Assembly: GCA_910589415.1 (NCBI GenBank)
Contig: OU342638.1
Location: 11,944,014 to 12,008,013, forward strand
Origin: Malachius bipustulatus
Taxonomy: Eukaryota > Arthropoda > Insecta > Coleoptera > Melyridae
Direction of reading: 5' to 3'
DNA: 64,000 bases
Under the pieces are notes generated by a model. The model worked only from the letters and a program-made list of their open reading frames with translations, was not told the DNA's origin and searched no databases. Numbering within the stretch: the first letter of the stretch is position 1; each line of letters begins with the position of its first letter. Positions 1 through 11,422 of the stretch are shown here, piece after piece. The position numbers were made by a program, and so were the translations under genes.

Positions 1-606
1 GTCAAGGTTGGTGGTTGGTGAATGGTTTTTTTCTCTCTCTCTCACTCTCTACCCTTGTTGCACATGCACACTGTTCAATTCATCCAATGAACCGTTATGT
101 AGGCAACGTTGCCATATTTCTAGAACTTTTACAGAAAGACACGTTTTTATTTTATAATTATTTTATTAAATAATATAAGTCGATCTGCATGGGTCTAATG
201 ATTGTTTCTGAAGGGGGCATCTAATTTCTTTTTTTTTTACATTTACTTAATACTCATCAATGCATCATTTTATAATATTTTTTGGAAGCGAGGTGTCACA
301 CAAAAGGATTATGACGTCACCGGAGCACGTTTTTTTCTTTTGGCCCTTCCACTTTCCATATCTTCCATTGTCGTTTCCCTTTGCCAAGTTGTGAATACTT
401 TTCTATTAATTACATTTTTCATTACCGTAATCACTGCAATTTAATCACTTATTAAATATTTTGTTAACAATAATAGGGGTAGGTATATAAAGTGCAGAGT
501 AATGGTTTGTTTAAGTAATATTAGCATGAACTCTCTTTGTCCTCAGTAATGATGGGAAATGCAATTACATTTGGTCATGTTTAGCAAATAAATTCCTTTC
601 TCTTAG
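1..606. other. AT-rich stretch without recognised gene
   Basis: There is no convincing coding region on either strand. The sequence is AT-rich with homopolymer T runs. A short stretch around 100-150 resembles one near 59110 (a GTTGCCA motif followed by an acetylated-looking AT run), which suggests shared dispersed-repeat debris. Confidence 0.5.
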
Positions 607-785
607 CCCCCCTCCATAAAGTCAGGTCATTAGTCATTGTTAGGTTTGTTTTTTTCTTAAAATTTACTACCCCTACGGCTTTTTCTTTATCTTCTATAGT
701 TTACTTTTCTTTTTGAATTTTATTGAATTTTGAAGGGAAAAAAACCTAACCTGACCAATGACCTGATTTAGGGGGGGGGGGAGGA
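607..785. repeat. Short inverted-repeat element (MITE-like)
   Basis: An arm at 607-655 (CCTCCATAAAGTCAGGTCAT and onward) is the near reverse complement of 738-783, which ends in a G-rich run. The spacer is about 80 bases. The arms differ at a few positions and the G run is expanded on the right side. No protein is encoded. A similar 'accaaagacctgac' hairpin theme recurs at 59381-59474, so this may be a dispersed family. Confidence 0.55.
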
Positions 786-1302
786 GCAAGTGGAGGGGAA
801 TTCTAGTTGCTAAAGCACAACCTTGCCCCTTCAATGTATAAAAAATCGAAAGAAAATAATAAGAAAATAATTCGATTTTTTTTTCATTTCCAAGATGCAG
901 TTGCAGCTGCGATTTTATCATTTTGAAAACGGAAAATTTTGATTCAGCAGAGCTTTGGACGGGCTTTTGAGTTGAGTAAGAAAAAAAAAAACATTTTTTT
1001 GGATCACGTGGCTTATAACAGAGATGCTTACCCCGTCCCCTTAATTGACAAAATCTTTGTAAAGAATGTCAAGTGACTTCTATCACTGTCAGATGAAATT
1101 AAAAAATACAAAATGCATTAACATTCTTGTTTAAAATGTCGAAAAATGTTGATAGAAAGAGTTGTCTTTTTATGTTAATTTTTCGACTCTAATTTTTTTT
1201 TTAAGGGGAATTTTATACAAGTGTCCCAGAATAAAGGAGACAAACTTCTAAGGTAGAATATTCACTTGATTTGAAGACAAAAAGTCTTAATGAGCCTATA
1301 TA

Positions 1303-2295
1303 CCGTGTGACAAGTTTCAAAGCAGAACATAGGCGAATAGCATGGGAAATCACATAATTGCAGTTTATATCTCACCACTTTTATCTACAAGAATGGTAAT
1401 GGTGTCTATCGAAAGAGAATTCTTTTCTGAGCATGCTGATACCAAATACTTGATAATTTACAGTTTGTTTATGATGACAGAGTAACTTAAACATTTTCAA
1501 AATTAAAAGTGTGAGCGGCCATGACGTGCCTAATTCGAATAATTTTGTTACTGTCAAAACAAACATTTTTTTATTTTAATTACTAATACACGTTTCCCTG
1601 AAAAGGTCGTCAATGAATAATAATAATGGCTACTCGTATTCTAATGTGGGACGCGTGTTTATCGCCGTGGTACTATCAACTGGGCGGCCAGATCTTCCGA
1701 TTTAGCACCTTATCCTTGTGACTTTTCTTGGGATCTTGGGGTTACCCTAAAAACAAAATGTACAGAGCTAGTCTTTGCCGAATGTGCACTCGTTAATAAC
1801 CAACAACTCGGACAAGTTCTAAGCGCAATTTATAAAATGGTGGGAATATTAATTTCAAAATGAAGGACTATTTGAATATTTGTTGTAGTTATGGTTTTAG
1901 TTCAATTATTTTACGTGTTTATCTTTTATAGTAAATTTTTGGTAAAACAAAATGATGGTAAATGAGGATTTTCGTAATTTTTTAACGATGTTCAATCAGA
2001 ATTGAAATAAATTAAATTGAATTGAATTGAAAATATTTGCTTTGACAGTGAAAAAGTTATCCGAATTTAGCATGTCATGGCTGCTCATCTTTTAATTTTG
2101 AAAATGTTTAAAATATTCTGTCATGATATAAAACTGTTAATTAGTAGGTATTTTGGTATCAACATGTTCAGAAAATAATTCTCTTTCGATAGACACGATT
2201 ACCATTCTTGTAGATAAAAGTGGTGAGAAATAAACTGCTAATATGTGATTTCCCATGCTATTCGCCTATGTTCTGCTTTGAAACTTGTCACTCGG
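1303..2295. mobile_element. Foldback element with about 260-bp arms
   Basis: The arms 1303-1566 and 2040-2295 are inverted copies with scattered mismatches. They begin CCGTGTGACAAGTTTC and end in the complement GAAACTTGTCACTCGG. The element sits exactly where the left arm of the large inverted repeat is broken, flanked by TA-rich bases. The spacer (1567-2039) has no credible coding region. It is probably a non-autonomous DNA transposon. Confidence 0.6.
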
Positions 2296-2302
2296 TATGT
2301 AT

Positions 2303-2513
2303 ACTGTGTTGCATAGAAAAGGTAACGTAGGGAAAACACTACACAGTGAATATTTTTAAGGATCCAAGCCACTCTTGTTTAAAAGCTGATATTTTCCTAG
2401 TATTGGTAGTTTCCAAGAAAATTGTATTTTTGAAAGGATGTCATTTATTATCAAAGTATTGTTGAAATATGCTTTACACGTATTCCCTGTTTCGATTTCT
2501 ATGCAACACGGTA
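2303..2513. mobile_element. Small TIR element, about 210 bp
   Basis: The termini CTGTGTTGCATAGAAA and TTTCTATGCAACACGG are inverted repeats of about 17 bases, flanked by TATA on both sides. It lies directly beside the foldback element at 1303-2295. There is no coding capacity. TA flanks suggest a Tc1/mariner-type mobiliser, which is inference. Confidence 0.55.
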
Positions 2514-2806
2514 TATACCCTCTAAATTGAGTATTAACAAAGTTACAAGGGTGTTCAATAACCAAAAATTTACGTGTTTTTTAATAAATCCGAAACGGCT
2601 TTATATTTTTTGTGCGTGTTGTTTTTCTATTTACTAGTTCAATATAAGAGCGATAGTTACGTGTGATTTGAACCAGGGACGTATCGTAGATAGGGGTCCA
2701 ACTTTCTTACCCCTAATTTTTACGCCACTGGAAAAATTTTGGTTTGGACATGTTTTTAAAAAGCTAGACATAATTGACACAAAAAGTGGAAAAGTTTTGA
2801 TGTAAT

Positions 2807-2980
2807 TGTTATCGTGTGACTTCTGGGTATTATTTTCAGAAGTAAAACACTCAAACTTTCGATAAATAGTAATGCTTTTAATTAGGACGAAATTACAACA
2901 TGACTTCGGTCAGACATTTTTTCTGACACTGTCATAATAACAATACATAATAATTATCATTGTTAACAAAAACAGTAACA
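2807..2980 (-). repeat. BEL-1 3' LTR
   Basis: Read on the minus strand it begins TGTTACTG and ends CGATAACA, the usual TG...CA form. It follows a sense-strand purine tract (complement of 2981-2992, CCCCCC-containing). The length of 174 bp is short for a BEL LTR. The 90 bases nearest the host edge recur inverted at 7518-7607. Confidence 0.75.
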
Positions 2981-3125
2981 TATCGCCCCCCTTGAAAGGC
3001 CAGGCTTTCAAAATGAATACAACAATAATATAACAGTTCTTGCTTAATGCACTACCTAGGTAGGTATAATAACAAAAATCAATGTTTGTAACAAAATAAA
3101 TGTAAATTGTAAATCATCACGGTTG

Positions 3126-4076
3126 CTACTCGATGGGTAGCAACGCTAATTTGTTTATTCCACGTTTCACTGCACTATTTTTTGTCTTGATGGTGACGAC
3201 TCTCGTAACATTGTCCTTGCCGGGGTGAATCTCTAGAATCTTGCCTAACGGCCATAGCAATGGTGCAGTGCTTTCATCCTTTAGGAGGACGATGGAACCG
3301 ACGTGGAAAGAGGCCGGCTTGTCGAATTGCCACTTATTTCTTGTTTGTAGCTGGTTTAAATATTCATTTTTCCATCGGAACCAGAAGTGTTGTCCGATTT
3401 GCTGAAGGTGTCTGTACCTCTTCGTGTAGTTCGTTTGTGCATCCATCAGGTCTCTTTCGGGAATTGATGTTAATTGCTCGCCAATTAGAAAATGAGCTGG
3501 TGTTATAACCTCAAGGTCATTGGGATCGGGAGACATAGGAACTAATGGCCTTGAATTTAAAATTGCCTCGATTTGTGTAGTCAAAGTATAAAACTCTTCG
3601 TAAGTTAAATGAGTAGCATTCATAACACGCTTTAAGCAGTGCTTAAAAGACTTTACGGCTGCTTCGTGTAAGCCGCCAAAGTGAGGCGATCTTGCTGGCA
3701 AAAAATGCCATTTGATTTTTGAATGTGTCAAATAATTTTGCATGTTATTATCATTTTTGATTAAACCTTGAACCTTAATTAACTCGTTGTTGCAACCTAC
3801 AAAATTTGTTGCATTATCAGTGTAGATATTAGAGCAAAGACCTCGTCTCGAGACAAATCGCTTTAGTAGGCTTAAAAAACCTTCGCTTGTTAAATCTGAA
3901 ATTACCTCAATGTGTACCGCCTTGGTTACAAGACATACGAAAATGCATACGTAGCCCTTTACTAATTTATTGGATCGCAATTTACTTGCCTTAAGGTCAA
4001 AAGGACCTGCGTAATCGATTCCAACGGAAAGAAACGGACGTGATGGTGTGAGACGAACGCTTGGTAACTCACCCAT
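3126..4076 (-). pseudogene. BEL-1 pol, integrase core and C-terminal domain
   Basis: This frame holds the downstream part of the BEL polyprotein. The integrase catalytic core begins near GIDYAGPF. The first aspartate lies in that region, the second in YTDNATNF, and the glutamate in GLHEAAVKSFKH, so the DDE set is present. The C-terminal part matches the DUF5641-type tail of BEL integrases (FLIGEQL, FWFRWKNEYL, VLLKDE). The protein would insert the cDNA into host DNA. It is in a different frame from the preceding pol region because CATCTTTG is exactly duplicated at 4074-4089, adding 8 bases. The apparent start methionine lies at this duplication and is not a natural start. Confidence 0.85.
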
Positions 4077-7000
4077 CTTTGCATCTTTGGAATGACATTT
4101 GCATGAGGTTTACACCTGGAACAGGTTACACATTTCCTCAATAGCGATTTAACTACTTGTTTGCCATTAATTGGCCAATATTTTTGCTTAATATGAGATA
4201 AGGTACACTGGGCGCCAGAATGAAAGGTACGCTTATGCTCATGATCTACAACTAGATTCGTAAAAATATGTTTTGCTGGTAACACTATCGGATGTTTAAC
4301 ATCATACTGGTATTTGGAATATTTTAACCTGCCGCCAAGTCTTATTACTCCTTGTTCATCAAGAAATGGAGATAATGACTTTAATTTACTTTTAGGTGAC
4401 ACACAATTGCTTGTTTTTAATGTCTTTAATTCACTAGCGAAATGTTCTGATTGTACTAACTTCACGAGAGCTGTCGTACTCTGTTCGATTTCATTTGTCG
4501 TCAAATGATTTTTAAGTCTCTCATCGACCGGTAATTTCAAATTATGAAAGAATCGCAGGCAATAACCAGCAACACGAATTAACTTATTCAAGTCGGAAAA
4601 TTTCTCGAAAATACTTAAATCGTTGAATTCTTGCTCTTGAACCACGTGAGTCATTCGAATTCCCGGTATGTCGATTTTTTGGCTAGCGAAATGTGCTATG
4701 TTTGAATTTTCAGGCCACTTGTCGGTTTCAAAGAAAAATCTAGGACCATGCAACCATAGTTCGGAATGAACTAAATTTTTTAAGCTTGATCCGCGTGAAA
4801 TTATATCGGCGGGGTTTTCCTGAGAAGGAACATGGTGCCAATCACGTATCTTAGTGAGTTGCTGAATTTCGGTCACTCTATTGGCTTCGAAAGTTTTCCA
4901 AGTTTTAGGTTCATTAGCGATCCAACACAATACAATTGTTGAATCTGTCCACAAAAAAGTACGGGTTATATCGAGTCGCAAAGCTTTTACACACTTTACA
5001 TACAATCTCGCAAGCAAAAGAGCACCCATGAGTTCGAGTCGCGGCAACGATAACGACTTTAATGGACTAACTCTGGATTTTGCACAAAGCAAGTGACTTT
5101 CAATTTTTGAATTGATATCTATTGAGCGAAGGAAGATACAACAAGCATATGCTTGTTCACTTGCATCTGCAAAACCATGTATTTCGATTTCTTGTGGTTG
5201 CTTTACCAACACATGACGAGGAACTTGCATAATTCCGACTCGAGATATTTCATCTTTTAACTCTAACCATTTTGAAATTAAATTATCTGGAACTTCATCG
5301 TCCCAATCAATATTTAATTGCCACAGTTTTTGAATAATCAATTTTGCCCTAACTGATAAAGGACCAAGGATTCCCAAGGGATCAAATATTTTAGCAACGA
5401 ATGAAAGTATCGTTCTTTTTGTAATTTTTCTTATATCTGAGGGAATATCTTGGGCGTTATATTCGAACTTATCGACCTTTGGCAACCATGAAATGCCGAG
5501 AGTTTTTACACTTGTATTGTCTGAGATAGAATATTTCGCACTGTCGCTGTTATCATCTTCAATATTGTTTAGAACTCTTGGTTCGTTAGATTGAAGCTTC
5601 CTTAACTTAAATCCGTACTCAGACAAAATTTGACAAATATTCGTTTTCAGCTTAACAAGAGAGTCGAGATCACTCGCTCCCGTGAGAAGATCGTCTACGT
5701 AAAAATCCGAACGAATGGTATCACTTTCAAATGGCGAATTTTCTTCGTTATCAATCGCTATTTGAACTAAAGAGCGTGTTGACAAAAAAGACGCTGAAGC
5801 AGTTCCGTAGGTAACCGTGTTTAATTGAAAATGTTTAACTTCTTCGTTAAGATTGTTTCTCCAAAGAATTCTTTGCAAACTTCGATGATCTGGATGTATC
5901 AAAATCTGACGATACATTTTTTCCAAATCTCCGATTAGCACTAAATTGTGCTTTCTAAAACGGATTATGATAGATAACAAATCTTCTTGAACTGTAGCAC
6001 CAACCTTCAAAATATTGTTTAATGATAAATTACTGGAGCTTTTGCATGCTGCATCAAAAACGACCCCAAGCTTCGTTGTCGTGCTTTCAGGTTTTTCGAC
6101 ACAATGGTGCGGTATATAATACTTTGGTAATTCTGACGGAATATCACGTGATACCTCGGACATGTGTCCGAGATCTTGATATTCTTGCATAAAAGCTCTG
6201 TACGATTTTTCAAGATTGGGATTTTTGCATAGGCGTCGTTCGATTGAATACAATCTGTGAAGAGCGGTTTGTTCGGACTCGCCAAGGTATTGACAATTAT
6301 CCTTCAACGGGAGCTTCACTACAAACCGACCAGATTGATCCCTAGTAGTATTTTCTGCGAAATGATTTTCGCACTCGATCTCCTCTTTACTCATTAAAGC
6401 CTGCTGCTTAGGATCTACTTCCTCGATGCTCCAAAATTTTTCGATATTTTTATTTAATGAGTCCAGTGAGACAAAACAGCTTGAAAGCATAACATTGGAC
6501 TTTCCCAGCCTATTCCTACTGAACGGTATTTGACCTGCTACCACCCATCCCAGTAATGATTTCTGAAGTATGGGTAAATTCGGTCCAAGCCTTATTTGAC
6601 CTGCGCACAATAAATTAAAAAACACCTCACATCCCAAAAGCATGTCCACTTCAGATGGATAATTAAAACAAGAATCTGCCAAAGGCAGCTCCGAGGGGAT
6701 GTTTAACTTAGATGCATCAAAATAATTTTGAGGAGTCGATCCACAAATTTTGGGTAAAATTAAAAAGGATAATTTTGTTTTGTAGCTTGTGTGCATCGAG
6801 GAGATATTTACTTCTACCCGTTCGGAAATATTCATTTTCACCTGATTTATTCCAATTACGGGAATATCGATTTTTGAGGTATTTAATTGTAATTTTTTTA
6901 CCATATTTTCAGTAATAAAATTTGACTGCGAGGCACTGTCTAAAAGTACTTTGCATGTCACAATATTTTTGTCTCTATCAAAAGCGTTTATCACGGCTGT

Positions 7001-7517
7001 GCATAATAGTGTAAAATGACCTTTAGTATCTTGACACGAGTTTGACAACACGTGAGAGACGCTGGCATGGTATGTATTTTCTAAATGTTCGCCTTCTGAC
7101 GAGGAGTTTAAATTTTGCGATTGATTTTGACTCATATTTCGATCATGCGCAATTGAAGGACTCAATTGATTCGAATTGTTTTGATTATTTTTATTTCGAT
7201 GCAATAAAGTTGCGTGTCGTTCTTTACAGATTTTACAACCTAACGACTGACAGCTTGAGGTTTTGTGCCCATAACGTAAGCAATTAGTACACAAATTCAA
7301 GCCTTTTGCCCTATTGGTGCGTTCCGTTAGAGACAGCTGCTTAAATTTGTCACAAAAATAAATAAAATGTTGCTCTTTACAATGCGGACATTTTGGACGA
7401 TATGAAGTATTGTTCATAGCAGTGAAAGATTTCGATTCGAAAGGTTTCTTACTTACCATACTTGGCAATGTTTTCGTATCTAAAGTTTCCAAAATTTGAC
7501 AACGTTGTATTAGAAAG
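4077..7517 (-). pseudogene. BEL-1 gag(C-term)-protease-RT-RNase H-integrase N-term
   Basis: This is one long open frame without a natural start, because gag is cut at 7517. From its 5' side it shows zinc-knuckle cysteines (CPHC and CTNCLRYGHKTSSC around residues 35-81, counting from 7492). A DUF1758 aspartic protease follows (LLDSASQSNF), then the BEL reverse transcriptase with FYVDD near residue 597. An RNase H region (FADASEQAYA, near 775) and the integrase zinc domain (HKRTFHSG...CVTCSRC, near 1087) complete it. All are normal for BEL/Pao and in normal order. The DUF1759 capsid region is missing. The 3' end loses frame at the 8-bp tandem duplication near 4080. Confidence 0.88.
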
Positions 7518-7607
7518 GTAATTTCGTCCTAATTAAAAGCATTACTATTTATCGAAAGTTTGAGTGTTTTACTTCTGAAAATAATACCCAGAAGTCACAC
7601 GATAACA
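7518..7607 (+). repeat. Inverted partial LTR of BEL-1 (second U5 end)
   Basis: These 90 bases are the reverse complement of 2807-2896, the U5 side of the BEL-1 LTR. They are fused directly to truncated gag. Both outer borders of the element therefore carry the same CGATAACA terminus, pointing outwards. No U3 sequence is present on this side. Confidence 0.8.
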
Positions 7608-7611
7608 TAAT

Positions 7612-8214
7612 ATGGTCCTTCGGCACGAATCCAGCGCTGCAAATTAGGCGAAGAAAACAACAGTAAAAAAGGTCAGTCCTTTCCATTTTCCAAACCTCAA
7701 CCCATAAAAACATTACCTAGTTACCTATTTGTGTCTTGATTTATGATTGCCAAGATGTTTAAATTAAAGGTTATTCTCATATCGTAAAAAATAGTCTCGT
7801 TTACTAATAAAAGTAAATACTGGGCGTATGAACCAATAAGCAAGTTCTCGTTAAATAAAAAAAAGAATCTCGTTTACTAATAAAAGTAAGTACTGGGCGT
7901 ATGAACCAAGCAAGTTCTCGTTAAATAAAAAATAAAAAAAATCTCGTTCTCGATTTCAAAATCGTAATAAATAACACATTTTTCGCTAGTGTTTACAAGA
8001 TAATTAATTAATGAAGTAAATCTTCAACAGTTATTAAGATTTGTTCAATTTAGACATTATAGAAAAACAAAAAGTTATAGGTATAGGTTTTTTAAGATCA
8101 ACTTTTTTTGTTCCATTTATTTTTAAAGTTTTTATTATGTAATTATTTCTGAACTTTCCCTTATTCAATTGTGCATATCTCAAAAACTGTTGAGAATTTA
8201 CCTACCAAACCTTA
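7612..8214. repeat. AT-rich flank with a tandem duplication
   Basis: Positions 7796-7860 and 7867-7932 are two near-identical units of about 70 bases (CTCGTTTACTAATAAAAGTA at each start, GGGCGTATGAACC inside). The first carries a small extra AATA. The remainder to 8214 shows no gene. Confidence 0.65.
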
Positions 8215-8584
8215 TTGTAGGTACCAGAAATGTCTAGCTTTTGGAAAAATATGTCAAAAACAAAATTTATCCAGTGGCGGTTAAATTGTGAGGTAAAAAA
8301 AATTGAACCACTATCTACCGTACGTCCCTGGTTCAAATTACATAGAGATATGTATTATTTATGGCTGATAAATTAGACTAATTAATAGAAGAAAAACAAA
8401 AAATTTAATAAAAGATAAGTCATTTTGAGTTATACAAAATAATTTTTTTTTGAACATTGAGCACCCTGTAATTTCGTTAATACTCAATTTAGAGGGTAGT
8501 TTCATTAAGACTTAACTTTTTTTTGTCTTAGTGAACTATGCAACTTTAGAAATTTGTACCCTTTATTCTGGGACACCTGTATAA

Positions 8585-9398
8585 CAGAGAAATATAACTC
8601 GAATAAATTAAAAAATTCACAATTTTATCACTATAATACTAAAAAATTGTATAGTTTCAGTCATGTTTATTTTGTATTGAAATAAACGACAATATTATGT
8701 TTTATATGCAGTTGACATTACAAACAATTTCAAAGCCGACTAGATTGTAGAAGCTTTTTATATTCAACTTTTAATTTTCTTATGGCCGTCAAAAGAATGG
8801 TAGGTATATGTTTACCTATCTAAAATATTAATTTATTATTTTCTTTAGTTTTTTTAACACTTGGAAGTAATAAAGATCTTTACGCCAAAATTACATTTTT
8901 AATATATTTTTAATAATAATAATAATTTTCGTTATTCTTTTTTTTTATTAGAAAACAAAAAATACCATCAAAAACTATGTCAAAATTCAGGCAAAGGCGG
9001 AATAATTAATTCGTAAAAACAACTAAAAGTATGACTTGATTTCGTTTTTTTTTTAATAAGCCGATAAAAAAATAATTCAAACGTTTAGTTTGATTTATTT
9101 TAATTCGATGTTGTTGATTGTTGACACAGTTTTTGCTGGATTTATTTTTTCTAACAATAAATGTTTTCAATAAGAAAAATATCAATAATAATTTTTGGTA
9201 GGTCGTAGTAATTTTCCGAAAATTTTGTGGCATTTTAAAACTGCAAGGGTTCGGTTTAATGAAAAATTGAAAAAAAAAAAATTCAGGGAATTCTGGAACT
9301 TGGCTTTTTTACCAATAATGGATTGAAAATTAATACGCAAACAACTTTTTCGATTAACATTTTTTGAATTTCCTGAAAATGCCACTTTTTTTCTTATG
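8585..9398. other. AT-rich stretch without recognised gene
   Basis: There are long A and T runs and no coding region with recognisable sequence. The short open frames here are AT-run artefacts. No repeat structure beyond simple homopolymers was seen. Confidence 0.5.
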
Positions 9399-9960
9399 TC
9401 GAAAAATTGAGATTATTCTTTTCTACCTCACCAATATTATTGCAAAGAAAAATTTACGCCACTGCTTTTTTTAATATAGATATTTCTTCTGTCAAAACAA
9501 CTAAAAATACATCTTTATTGTGTCCTAACTTCACTTCGTATCTTCTGTCGTTTCTTGGGGAAAAAATTAAAGCCGCTTCAATGCATGTCGAAAACTTGAG
9601 ATTATTCTTTTCACTCTCACCAATTGGGTAATACTATTGCAAAAAAGTACACCACTGACTGTTTTTAAACAATAACATTTTTCAGATTCAGGAACGAAAA
9701 ATAAAACGTTTTTGTCTCCTGATATTTTTTCGTAGCTTACTTCGTTTTTGAGAAAAAATATTAAAGCCGCCTCAATGCATGTATCGATAAATTTACAAAA
9801 TAATATCATTGAAATTATAAGCAATATTTCAACGTGCATTGATACGTCTTTTATTGCTTTTATCGAAAGCAAAGTAAAATACAAGAAAAATACCCATCAG
9901 GAGACAAAAAAGTTGTATTTTTATCTGCTTAAGCATAAAAAAAACTTGTAAATAAGTCAG
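9399..9960. repeat. Diverged tandem repeat, unit about 190 bp
   Basis: Blocks starting near 9399, 9588 and 9780 share landmarks in the same order. These are AACTTGAGATTATTCTTTT, a CACCACTG-like word, and 'ttaaagccgc(t/c)tcaatgcatgt'. The copies have diverged. No stable reading frame runs across them. Confidence 0.55.
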
Positions 9961-10671
9961 TGGCGTACATTTTTTTGTCATTATTATACATGAGACTTCC
10001 CCTTCCCCCGAGACGGCACTGGAACTCATAATTATCATCAAGTAACTGTGCGTCTTATCACAACGAACAACAAAAGCAAATTTCATCAAAATCGACAAAA
10101 GGATCTTTGGGAGTCCCTTGAGATCCAGACATTTTAGAACCTAGTTAAGGTCACAACAAATGTTTATAGAAAAAAAGATTATGTCCTCTATCATATTATG
10201 CTTGGAAATTTATTTAAATTTCCAGAGAAAAAAAATTTAAAAAGAGGTGCAACTAAAATTTTTCATTTGGCATCTTTCTGGTAAAAATCCATTTTTTTCA
10301 AAAATATTTTTTTCTCTGAATTATGATTTTTCAAATTACGATCTTCCAAAAGAGTTGTAAAAATGACGTTGAATTTAATAAGAGGTAAATACTTACCGGA
10401 TTCTCCTTTTATTTTCAGACGACGCCATACTGACCTTGTTTCCACGCTACACCGAAATGGTAAATATAATTTTTATTAACCAAGTATTATAAATAATTGG
10501 TATTGTCAAATTTGGGCTCTATTTTGTATTAGTGTATTTTTTAACAAAAAAATGCACTATTGAGGACGACATCACTTTTCGAAAATCACCCAAACTCATA
10601 AAAATGTCCACCGATCATGATCCCCAGATCACGAAAAAGTGGTTTTCCAAAATTCACCTGCCCACGATATA
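9961..10671. other. Repeat debris, no gene
   Basis: No coding region is supported. A segment near 10525-10570 (GTGTATTTTTTA followed by CACTATTGAGGACGACAT) is a fragment of the palindromic family seen at 37731-38945. A poly-A/T-rich hairpin-prone region lies at 10240-10330. Confidence 0.5.
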
Positions 10672-11422
10672 GTACCGTGTGTCCCCGGATAGGTGAAACG
10701 ACTCTTATAAAAGACAAAAATTTTTTGATTTTCATTTTTATTTTTTGGGGTTCAGCTCTGCTTGGTTAAAGAGTAATTTCTAACAAAATTTTAGTTTTGA
10801 AAAATCAAGCATGCCTTGGAAATTAAAAAAAAAAAACATTTTTTCTGCGGAGTAAAGTGCCTTTTATGTGGCAAATGCGAAAAAATGTTATTTGAAAAAG
10901 TTGTTAAGAATCAACATTTAGGTCCGTATACCAAATTTCAAAATCATGGGCCAACTTTGATCTTTTACATTTACTTTTATGTTTATTTCACAAATCGAAG
11001 AATTTCATTTGTAACAAAGACTGATATTGACAGATTGCTACTGCTATGGATACAATTTGTTTTTTCCATGGCAGTCTTTGTTACAAAATGAAATTCTTTG
11101 ATTTGTGAAATAAAACATAAAAATAAATGTAAAAAATAAAAGTTGACCTATGATTTTGAAATTTCGTATAGGGACCTAAATGTTGATTCTGAACACTTTT
11201 TCAAATAACATTTTGTCGTATTTGCCACATAAAAGGCACTTTACTCAACCGAAAAACCGGTTTCTTGGGAATTTCCAAGGCATGCTTCATTTTTCAAAAC
11301 TAATATTTTGTTAGAAATTACTCTTTAGGCAAGCAGGGCTGAACCCCAAAAAATTAAAATTAAAATCAAAAAATTTTTGTCTTTTATAAGAGTCGTTTCA
11401 CCTATCCGGGGACACACGGTAC
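10672..11422. mobile_element. Long palindromic element, about 750 bp
   Basis: The arms 10672-11026 and about 11072-11422 are inverted copies. The ends read GTACCGTGTGTCCCCGG and the complement. The spacer is about 45 bases. Arm divergence is modest, with several indels in A runs. The open frame crossing the centre is a by-product of the palindrome and not a gene. It is probably a non-autonomous foldback transposon. Confidence 0.7.

Larger units (their letters stand above)
2807..7607 (-). mobile_element. BEL-1: defective BEL/Pao retrotransposon
   Basis: A BEL/Pao element reads on the minus strand. It carries a 3' LTR at 2807-2980 preceded by a C-rich (polypurine on the sense strand) tract, then integrase, RNase H, reverse transcriptase, protease and the C-terminal half of gag. 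The start of gag, the primer-binding site and the 5' LTR are missing. Instead, gag runs at 7517 straight into an inverted copy of the last 90 bases of the LTR (7518-7607). TAAT occurs immediately outside both ends (2803-2806 and 7608-7611), consistent with a target duplication. The element is non-functional: gag is truncated and pol carries a frameshift. Confidence 0.85.
1213..8584. repeat. Large interrupted inverted-repeat element enclosing BEL-1
   Basis: The outer left arm (1213-1300 plus 2516-2780) is the reverse complement of one continuous right arm (8215-8584). The ends carry CAAGTGTCCCAGAATAAAGG and its complement TTCTGGGACACCTG. The left arm is split by two small elements (1303-2295 and about 2303-2513); the right arm shows the uninterrupted arrangement. 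The remaining centre is occupied by the BEL-1 retroelement. The simplest reading is an old palindromic DNA element into which the other elements inserted. It encodes no protein of its own. Confidence 0.6.

Noticed and set aside
10816..11091. 91-codon plus-strand open frame
   Set aside because: It spans the centre of a long palindrome; its partner arm shows many indels and the frame is not kept. It is treated as non-coding.
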